Source of the DNA: DATLZC01 sp037444005
GTDB taxonomy: Bacteria; Chloroflexota; Dehalococcoidia; DSTF01; JACRBR01
Length of the DNA stretch: 11,834 bases
Assembly (NCBI GenBank): GCA_037444005.1
Contig: JBBING010000073.1
Coordinates: forward strand, 1 to 11,834
Reading direction: 5' to 3'
The position numbers were made by a program, and so were the translations under genes. Below, in pieces: positions 6,653 through 11,834 of this stretch (position 1 is its first letter; every line of letters starts with the position of its first letter). Below the pieces are notes generated by a model that was not told the DNA's origin, ran no database searches, and saw nothing but the letters and a program-made list of their open reading frames with translations.

Positions 6653-7936
6653 GTGACCGTCGATACGCAGACGGAACGGGACGCCCTGGCGGCCGAGCTC
6701 GCCCGCTGTGTCCGCTGCGGCTTCTGCCTCCAGGCTTGCCCCACCTACGTGGCGCTCGGACGCGAACCTGACTCCCCACGCGGTCGCATCCACCTCATCG
6801 ACGCCCTGGCGACCGGCCGCGTGTCCATCACGGACGCCCTCGCGGACCACCTCGACCTGTGCCTGCAGTGTCGTGCGTGCGAGACCGCCTGCCCCTCGGG
6901 CGTGCGGTTCGGCCGGATCATGGAGGCGGGCCGCGCGCTCACCCTTCGGCGGGGTGCGCCCCTCTCCTGGCGCCTGCGCGCGGTCGTGATTCGACAGCTC
7001 GTGACACGGCCATCACTGCTCGCCGTCGCGTTCTCGCTGCTGCGGGTGTATCAACGAGCCGGTCTCCAGACGATCGCGCGCCGTCTCGGACTGACCCGCC
7101 TGCTTCCGGCGAGCCTCCGGATGGCCGAGGCGTCACTGCCGCGCCTTCCCCGCCGTGGGGCCGTCCCGGAGACGTCGGGCGACGGTGACGCGGTAGCTAC
7201 CGTGGCGCTGCTCAAGGGTTGCGTGATGCCCTACCTGTATCCCGCGACCCACGACGCGACCGTCCGCGTGCTGCGACGTCTGGGCTATCGCGTGGTCGCG
7301 CCGAAAGACATGGGGTGTTGCGGCGCGCTCAGCCTGCACGCCGGCGACCTCGAGACGGCACGCGCTTGCGCCCGGCGCGTCATCGACGCCTTCGACGCGA
7401 CGGGAGCACAGGCCATCGTCGTCAACGCCGCCGGCTGCGGCGCCGCGATGAAGGAGTACGGCCATCTACTCGAGGACGATCCGGTTTACGCCTCGCGGGC
7501 GGACGCCTTCGCCGGCCGCGTGCGCGACGCCATCGAATTCATCGCGGGGCACGAGCTCCCTTCGCTCCGCCCCGTGGCGGCGACGGTCACGTATCAGGAC
7601 TCGTGTCACCTGGCGCACGCGCAACAGATTCGAGACGCCCCGCGCCAGCTCCTGCGAGCGATTCCGGGCATCGAGCTGCGCGAGATGGACGCGCCCGACC
7701 GATGCTGCGGGAGCGCGGGCGTGTACAGCATCGCCCGCCCCGAGATGTCGATATGGCTCCTCGATGAGAAGATGCGCGATGCGCGTCGGACCGGAGCGAC
7801 GGTCATCGCCACGGCCAATCCCGGCTGCATGATGCAGCTCGATCTGGGTGTTCGGCGCGCTGGCCTCGACGCGCGCGTGGTTCACGTGGTAGAGCTGCTC
7901 GACGAGGCCATGAACCTCGACGACGCCGTTCGATGA
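6653..7936 (+). CDS. glcF: Glycolate oxidase iron-sulfur subunit GlcF
   Basis: The 427-residue protein has two ferredoxin-type 4Fe-4S motifs, Cys19/22/25/29-Pro and Cys70/73/76/80-Pro, followed by two cysteine-rich CCG domains (GCCGAL at 221-226 and RCCGSAG around Cys351-Cys352, each with an upstream Cys motif such as GCVMPYLYP and DSCHLAHAQ). This is the GlcF/heterodisulfide-reductase-like layout. It should carry electrons from the flavin subunits towards quinone at the cytoplasmic side of the membrane; no transmembrane segment is seen. The start is GTG at 6653, one base after the glcE stop, with GGGAGG upstream inside glcE. The spacing indicates translational coupling. Confidence 0.93.
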   Translation: MTVDTQTERDALAAELARCVRCGFCLQACPTYVALGREPDSPRGRIHLIDALATGRVSITDALADHLDLCLQCRACETACPSGVRFGRIMEAGRALTLRRGAPLSWRLRAVVIRQLVTRPSLLAVAFSLLRVYQRAGLQTIARRLGLTRLLPASLRMAEASLPRLPRRGAVPETSGDGDAVATVALLKGCVMPYLYPATHDATVRVLRRLGYRVVAPKDMGCCGALSLHAGDLETARACARRVIDAFDATGAQAIVVNAAGCGAAMKEYGHLLEDDPVYASRADAFAGRVRDAIEFIAGHELPSLRPVAATVTYQDSCHLAHAQQIRDAPRQLLRAIPGIELREMDAPDRCCGSAGVYSIARPEMSIWLLDEKMRDARRTGATVIATANPGCMMQLDLGVRRAGLDARVVHVVELLDEAMNLDDAVR

Positions 7937-7986
7937 ATCCGTGGGCCCCGCGCCGGGCCGGCGGCAGCGCCTTGGGAGGTACATCC

Positions 7987-8703
7987 GTGCCCGTGCATAT
8001 TCGCGCCCGCGAGGGTGACGTCGCGCCGATCGTGCTCCTCCCTGGGGACCCGGGGCGCGCCCGGCGCGCCGCCGAGCGCCTGGAGCGCGTCCGGCTCTAC
8101 AACGAGCACCGGGGCCTCCTCGGATTCACCGGCGTCTATCGCGGCGTGCCGGTGTCGGTCCAGACGACGATGATGGGCTGTCCGTCCGCCGCCATCGTCT
8201 GCGAAGAGCTCGCCATGCTGGGGGCCAAAACGCTCATCCGCATCGGCACCTGCGGGGCGGCGGGACCTGCGGTCGAGCCCCGCGATCTCATCATCGCCAC
8301 CGCGTCGTGCCCGCTCGACGGCACGACGGCGCAGTACGTCGAGGGTGACCCCTATGCGCCTGCTGCCTCGTTCCGTGTCGTCCGTGCGCTGGCGCAGGCG
8401 GCGGAGGCGGCCGGCGTGCGCCACCACGTCGGCCTCATCGCCACCGAAGACGCGCTCTACACCGTCCGCGAAGGTTGGACCCAACGGTGGGCGGCGCGCG
8501 GGGTCCTGGCGCAGGAGATGGAGGCGAGCGCGATCTTCACCGTCGCAGCCCTGCGAGGGATGGAGGCTGGATGCGTGCTCGTCGCCTCCAACCGCGCCGG
8601 ACAGCACGTGCGCCTGCCCGACGAAGACCTCCTGCCCGCCATCGACGCCATGATCGGCGTGGCGCTCGACGCGGCGGTGGCGCTCACAACGCCCGGAGGT
8701 TGA
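7987..8703 (+). CDS. Nucleoside phosphorylase (uridine/purine phosphorylase family)
   Basis: This protein is 238 residues long from GTG 7987, which has GGAGG seven bases upstream. The in-frame ATG at 7933 overlaps the glcF stop but has no such site and would add 18 non-conserved residues. Family signatures are LPGDPGRA (18-25, phosphate loop), MGCPSAAIVCEEL (63-75), LIRIGTCGA (83-91, phosphate-binding Arg85) and QEMEAS (176-181, ribose-binding Glu). It cleaves a nucleoside with phosphate to free base plus (deoxy)ribose-1-phosphate. Near residue 200 it reads ASNRAGQ, closer to the NRTQQ of uridine phosphorylase than to the SDH of DeoD, where Asp204 is needed for purines; the segment TASCPLDGT also looks uridine-phosphorylase-like. 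Pyrimidine salvage is therefore favoured, but purine use is not excluded. Confidence 0.85.
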   Translation: MPVHIRAREGDVAPIVLLPGDPGRARRAAERLERVRLYNEHRGLLGFTGVYRGVPVSVQTTMMGCPSAAIVCEELAMLGAKTLIRIGTCGAAGPAVEPRDLIIATASCPLDGTTAQYVEGDPYAPAASFRVVRALAQAAEAAGVRHHVGLIATEDALYTVREGWTQRWAARGVLAQEMEASAIFTVAALRGMEAGCVLVASNRAGQHVRLPDEDLLPAIDAMIGVALDAAVALTTPGG

Positions 8704-10300
8704 CGGCGCAGCGCAGCCGCAGGCGCTCGAACACGTCGGCGATAGCGAGGGTCACCGGCTGCTCGGCGTCGACGACGATGCGGTCGCGCGGCGGAATTTC
8801 GTCGAGAGGCTCGAACGTCTCCTTCTGCCGCTGGTAGATCTCCCAGCGGCCGTCCGACACGACCCAGCGCCCGCCGACCCGCTCCGAAAGCCGGCGGCGA
8901 ACCTCGTCTTCCCGGCATCGCACATCGAGCGCCAGGAACCGCGCGCGGCGGCGTCTCGCGAGCTCGCGCGCGGCGTCGCGATGGGACCGCCGGAGGAATG
9001 TCGCGTCCAGCGCCACCGCCCGTCCCTCCGCGAGCCGGGCGTCGGCCTCGTCGAGCATGGCGGCGTACGTGCGCTCGGTAAGCTCGGCGCCGTAAATGCC
9101 CTGCCCCCACGGTTCGACGTGGGCTTCTGTCGGCGGCACGCCGGCGAGCCGCTTCCGGGTCACGTCGGACGAGATGACGAGCGCGCCGAGGCGCGACGCC
9201 AGCGCGTAGGCGATGAAGCTCTTCCCGACGCCGCTCAAGCCTGACACGATGATGAGCGCGCGCGGTATCCGCTGCGACGCGTACGCCTCCGCGAGGCGGA
9301 AGTAGTGCTGCGCTCGCCGGCCCGCAGCCGCCCGCTGCCGCGCGCCGACCTCGGGCTGGTCGATCTGGAAACCGTCGACTTTCCCCCGCACATAGGCCCG
9401 GTAGCACCGGTAGAAGTTGAGAACCAGCGGCAGCGTCGCGTCCTGGGTCACGTTCAGGTAGAGGCCGAGCAGGTCGTCGGCCAGGTCCGGCCGGCCCCGA
9501 AAGTCGAGGTCCATCGCGAGAAACGCGATGTCGCTCGCCACGTCGCCGTAACGGATGCGGTCGTTGAACTCGATGCAGTCGTAGATGCAGACGTCGCCAT
9601 CTCGAAAGACGATGGCCTCCGCCCGCAGGTCGCCGTGACAATCGCGGGACCGGCCTTCGGCGACGCGCCGTTCGAAGAGCGGGCGCTCCCGCTCGACGAA
9701 CGACTCCACGTAAGCCCGGATGCGCTCCCACTGCTCCCTCGTGATGGTGCGGCCGATGTAGGGCGCCGTCTGCTCGAAGTTCTCACGCCAGTTCACCATC
9801 ACCGCGTCGACTGAGCCGAAGGACGCGATATAGTCGTTGGTCTCTGCGGAGAGGTGGAACTCCGCCAGGCGGTGCGCGATGGCGCGCGTCATCTCGAAGT
9901 CGACCTCACCTCGAGCGAGGAGCGCCGGCATCGCGCGGTCGGCGGGAAGCCGTCGCATTTGCACCGCCCACTCGACGGGCTCGCCTTCGCCTCCGAATCG
10001 ATACCCGCCCGCGGGACCGCGGGTCACGGGCATCGTGCCGAGATACGCGTTACTGCACATTCTGCGGTTGAGGCGGACCTCCTCCTCGCAGAACCGGCGG
10101 CGTAGCTCGAGGGTGCTGTAATCGAGGAACCCGAGGTTCAGGGGCTTCTTGATCTTGTAGGCGAAGTCGCCCGCCAGCAGCACATAGGAGATGTGCGTCT
10201 GAATGATCTCGACGCGGTCGACCGGATGGGGATACGCGGATGGCGACAGCAGCGCCCGGATAACCGGCGGAAGCGCGGCGCTGGTCCGACGGGAATCGAT
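8684..10300 (-). CDS. APH-like/AAA (gluconate-kinase-like) fusion kinase with a rare AUC start
   Basis: The 538-residue protein joins two kinase-like halves. The N-terminal aminoglycoside-phosphotransferase-like part has KIKKPLNLGFLDYSTLE and CHGDLRAEAIVF (Brenner motif around His222) followed by YDCIEFND and YGDVASDIAFLAMDL. The C-terminal P-loop part has GLSGVGKS (354-361, Walker A), then ISSDVTRKRLAG and ALDATFLRRSHRDAA, typical of gluconate-kinase-like enzymes. This two-domain arrangement is a known conserved family with no established substrate. The frame is open back to the dodecin stop but contains no ATG, GTG, TTG or CTG before codon 17. An AUC at 10300-10298 lies six bases after AGGAGG and gives the expected N-terminus (IRALLSPSAYPHPVDRVEIIQTHISYVLLAGD). 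Starting at the GTG of 10183 would lose 39 family-like residues. The 3' end overlaps the phosphorylase gene by 20 bases, tail to tail. Confidence 0.85.
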   Translation of the reverse strand: MDSRRTSAALPPVIRALLSPSAYPHPVDRVEIIQTHISYVLLAGDFAYKIKKPLNLGFLDYSTLELRRRFCEEEVRLNRRMCSNAYLGTMPVTRGPAGGYRFGGEGEPVEWAVQMRRLPADRAMPALLARGEVDFEMTRAIAHRLAEFHLSAETNDYIASFGSVDAVMVNWRENFEQTAPYIGRTITREQWERIRAYVESFVERERPLFERRVAEGRSRDCHGDLRAEAIVFRDGDVCIYDCIEFNDRIRYGDVASDIAFLAMDLDFRGRPDLADDLLGLYLNVTQDATLPLVLNFYRCYRAYVRGKVDGFQIDQPEVGARQRAAAGRRAQHYFRLAEAYASQRIPRALIIVSGLSGVGKSFIAYALASRLGALVISSDVTRKRLAGVPPTEAHVEPWGQGIYGAELTERTYAAMLDEADARLAEGRAVALDATFLRRSHRDAARELARRRRARFLALDVRCREDEVRRRLSERVGGRWVVSDGRWEIYQRQKETFEPLDEIPPRDRIVVDAEQPVTLAIADVFERLRLRCAVNLRAL

Positions 10301-10306
10301 CGTGTC

Positions 10307-10312
10307 CCTCCT
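10307..10312 (-). promoter_or_regulatory. Ribosome binding site that decides the AUC start
   Basis: The minus strand reads AGGAGG, a full Shine-Dalgarno match, with GACACG as spacer to the AUC at 10300. No ATG, GTG or TTG occurs in any frame at usable spacing from it, so the AUC is the best initiator unless the base is a variant or an error. Confidence 0.7.
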
Positions 10313-10321
10313 GGACGTCGA

Positions 10322-10552
10322 TTACGACAACTGCTCGGAGCGCATGACCTGAAAGCCGAGCTTCAGAAGCACCTGGAACTCGACGACGCGGTCGCCCTTC
10401 ACGAGGCCGCGGATTTCCGAGACCTGGACCCAATCGAGGCCCTTCAACGTCTCGGAAGCCCGCGCGACAGCGGTCTGAATGGCCTCCTCGATGCTGTTCG
10501 GCGACGTGCCGACCAGATCGATCATCTTGTACACCTTGCCCTCGTGCGGCAT
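10322..10552 (-). CDS. Dodecin (flavin-binding storage protein)
   Basis: This 76-residue protein matches dodecin over its whole length: KVYKMIDLVGTSPNSIEEAIQTAVARASETLKGLDWVQVSEIRG, then VVEFQVLLKLGFQV. Dodecins form hollow dodecamers that hold flavins between stacked Trp residues. Trp41 and Gln60 are 19 residues apart, the same spacing as the flavin-contacting Trp36 and Gln55 of Halobacterium dodecin. AGAGGAGG sits six bases before the ATG. It lies 17 bases after the upstream lipocalin-like gene and 21 bases before the kinase gene, so the three form an operon. Several flavoproteins (GlcD, GlcE) are encoded nearby, but a functional link is only a guess. Confidence 0.93.
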   Translation of the reverse strand: MPHEGKVYKMIDLVGTSPNSIEEAIQTAVARASETLKGLDWVQVSEIRGLVKGDRVVEFQVLLKLGFQVMRSEQLS

Positions 10553-10569
10553 GGGCGACCTCCTCTGAC

Positions 10570-11697
10570 TTATCGCAACGCCGGCGATTCCGCGGGTGCG
10601 CCGTCGAGCAACCCCGTCAGCTTCCAGGGCTCGTACGGCCCGATCACGAGCAGCTCGAAGATGCCCGAACCCCGCTTCCCTTCGTAGAGCACATCGCACA
10701 CGGTTTCGTTCTGGCCTTGAATCTTGGCGAGCGTGTCGGGATCCGTGAGGTCCCACAGCTCGCCTTCGACGGCCAGCGGCCCGTGGTACTGTCCGTGACG
10801 CCAGCCCCCAAGGAGCGCGTAGCCTGCGCCCGCCATGAACAGCGTCTGCTTCGGTTCGAAGCGCACGTCGAACTCCCGGCCCGAGGCGTCGCGGACGTAC
10901 AGCGTGCCACCGTCGAACACCCGCGTGCCCGGCTTCAGGCGAAGCTCGTGGCGCACCAGCGAGAGCCGCTCGACCGACGCGGGGTCGAACTCACGAACGC
11001 GCTCGAGGTTCTGGTGCCAGCGAGTGCCGTCCGGGTTCTCGCTGATGGTGTACGCGAACGCCTCGTCGTCCGTCTGCCAGACGGACCACTGCCAGTGGAA
11101 CCCGCTGAGCGCGCCGGGCATTGGCGCCGACGGTGGCTCGCCGCCACCGATCGGGCGCACACCCCACGAGTGGTCGCGGCCTCCCCGCCAGCGCTCGCGC
11201 GTCACCTCGAATCGCCGATCGCCCACCGTGAGCGTGCCCGTCCAGCGGCCCGCCTGCGTGATCCGGGTATAGTCCATCACCTTCCGCACGCCCGCGTACC
11301 GGTCGAAGTGCGGCTCCTGGAACGGATAGAACGACGTGTCGAAGGTGAGGTCGAACTGCAGCCCCCAGTCGTTCGGTTCGCAGACCACACGCAGGCGGCG
11401 CAAGCCCTCGAGCACCTCGACCGCGATGGGACCGACCTTCGTGTTCGAGCGGTCGAATCGCAGCTCCCGCGAGGCCTTCACGACGTACTGCTTCTTGCCC
11501 TCGACGGCGCATGTCGCGAACGCGTCGATCACGCCGATGTTGGGGTACAGGCCCATGCCGACCACGAGGAAGACGTCGCCTTCGAGGTTGTGGCAGTTGA
11601 AGTAGTATCGGTCGTAGAAGTTGCGGTCGGACGTGTACGTGTACGCCAGCGGGTACGGGGTCTGGTGGATGAGATAGTCGTCGAGCGGTGTGAGCAC
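10570..11697 (-). CDS. Lipocalin-like protein of unknown function
   Basis: From GTG 11697 the product has 375 residues. GGAGG lies five bases before that GTG; the ATG at 11748 overlaps the candidate -10 and is unlikely. The sequence is mostly alternating strand-like segments. Conserved-looking motifs are SDRNFYDRYYFN (23-34), GMGLYPNIGVIDAFA (47-61), KVGPIAVEVLEGLRRLRV (87-104) and RDHSWGVRP (174-182). I recognise the DRNFYDRY...LYPN...R-SWGVRP pattern as a family seen in actinobacteria and other soil bacteria without known function. The build suggests two lipocalin-like barrels as in CrtC/AttH proteins, which is inference. No signal peptide or membrane helix is seen. It is the first gene of the operon with dodecin and the APH-AAA kinase. 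Confidence 0.75.
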   Translation of the reverse strand: MLTPLDDYLIHQTPYPLAYTYTSDRNFYDRYYFNCHNLEGDVFLVVGMGLYPNIGVIDAFATCAVEGKKQYVVKASRELRFDRSNTKVGPIAVEVLEGLRRLRVVCEPNDWGLQFDLTFDTSFYPFQEPHFDRYAGVRKVMDYTRITQAGRWTGTLTVGDRRFEVTRERWRGGRDHSWGVRPIGGGEPPSAPMPGALSGFHWQWSVWQTDDEAFAYTISENPDGTRWHQNLERVREFDPASVERLSLVRHELRLKPGTRVFDGGTLYVRDASGREFDVRFEPKQTLFMAGAGYALLGGWRHGQYHGPLAVEGELWDLTDPDTLAKIQGQNETVCDVLYEGKRGSGIFELLVIGPYEPWKLTGLLDGAPAESPALR

Positions 11698-11746
11698 GGA
11701 CGCCTCCGTTTCCGAATTGCGCTGACGACCCCGAAGCGGCGGGCCC

Positions 11747-11776
11747 ATTGTACGCCGCGCCCCGCGAATGCGTGAA
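11747..11776 (-). promoter_or_regulatory. Candidate promoter of the lipocalin-like/dodecin/kinase operon
   Basis: The minus strand has TACAAT (11752-11747) as -10 and TTCACG (11776-11771) as a four-of-six -35 match with an 18-base spacer. It lies about 50 bases before the GTG at 11697. The -10 and its flanks (GTACAATGGGCC here, GTACAATGGCCC at 1831) resemble the methyltransferase promoter. Confidence 0.45.
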
Positions 11777-11780
11777 GGGG

Positions 11781-11833
11781 CCGATCTGCCTCATTGAAAG
11801 GGTTACCGAACGGGGAGCGTTGCCTCAGAATCA
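11781..11833 (-). repeat. Right copy of 53-bp terminal inverted repeat
   Basis: This is the perfect inverted partner of 1-53, with a single extra base (11834) beyond it. It lies just upstream of the candidate promoter of the minus-strand operon that starts at 11697, the -35-like element being only five bases inward. The left copy also lies upstream of an inward-reading gene, so both copies are intergenic. Confidence 0.9.
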
Positions 11834-11834
11834 G

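Noticed and set aside
7933..7986. ATG at 7933 as start of the nucleoside phosphorylase (ATGA overlap with glcF)
   Set aside because: It would add 18 residues not expected in the family and lacks a ribosome binding site. The GTG at 7987 has GGAGG at ideal spacing and gives the usual N-terminus.
8684..8703. 20-base overlap of the phosphorylase and kinase 3' ends as a regulatory element
   Set aside because: Short tail-to-tail overlaps are common in compact genomes, and no hairpin or other signal suggests a special function.
1..11834. Whole window as a composite transposon or linear element bounded by terminal inverted repeats
   Set aside because: No transposase, integrase, replication protein or target duplication is visible, and the genes are ordinary metabolic ones. 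The repeat is better explained as a shared dispersed sequence at assembly break points.

Overview
The window is bacterial, high-GC DNA (roughly two thirds G+C) carrying ten tightly packed protein genes. I see no rRNA, tRNA, phage, CRISPR or transposase genes. Gene content (a GlcDEF-type oxidase, dodecin, GYD and Lrp/RAM mini-proteins, an APH-AAA kinase fusion) suits a free-living, soil- or sediment-type bacterium. Candidates are Rokubacteria/Methylomirabilota-like or deltaproteobacteria-like lineages, but taxonomy is a weak inference. The organism probably makes selenocysteine, judged from one gene here.

Layout. (1) 149-715: two convergent small genes, a GYD-domain protein (+) and a stand-alone Lrp/AsnC ligand-sensing (RAM) domain (-). 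(2) 716-1009: a stretch without a convincing gene. (3) 1010-1801 (-): a SAM-dependent, ArsM/UbiE-like methyltransferase whose frame is crossed by one UGA at codon 205. The frame after that UGA keeps family-like sequence for 58 more residues, the UGA sits where relatives have a conserved Cys, and a bacterial SECIS-like hairpin follows at the right distance. I annotate it as a selenoprotein. (4) 1922-2953 (+): a divergently transcribed zinc-dependent medium-chain dehydrogenase. (5) 2977-8703 (+): a GNAT acetyltransferase, the three subunits of a glycolate/D-2-hydroxyacid oxidase (GlcD, GlcE, GlcF) and a nucleoside phosphorylase, probably one or two overlapping transcription units. (6) 11697-8684 (-): a three-gene operon of a lipocalin-like protein of unknown function, dodecin, and an APH-like/AAA-kinase fusion whose only plausible start is a rare AUC codon behind a strong Shine-Dalgarno sequence.

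How the genes relate. GlcD and GlcE (both FAD proteins) and GlcF (iron-sulfur protein) should form one complex passing electrons from glycolate or a related 2-hydroxyacid towards the respiratory chain. The phosphorylase follows closely and may be a salvage function on the same mRNA. The methyltransferase and the dehydrogenase share a divergent promoter region with a small inverted repeat, so they may be co-regulated.

The window ends in a perfect 53-bp inverted repeat (1-53 and 11781-11833). With no transposase present, this most likely marks a dispersed repeat at which an assembly stopped. The most notable feature is the selenocysteine-containing methyltransferase, which a standard gene caller would report as a truncated 204-residue protein.
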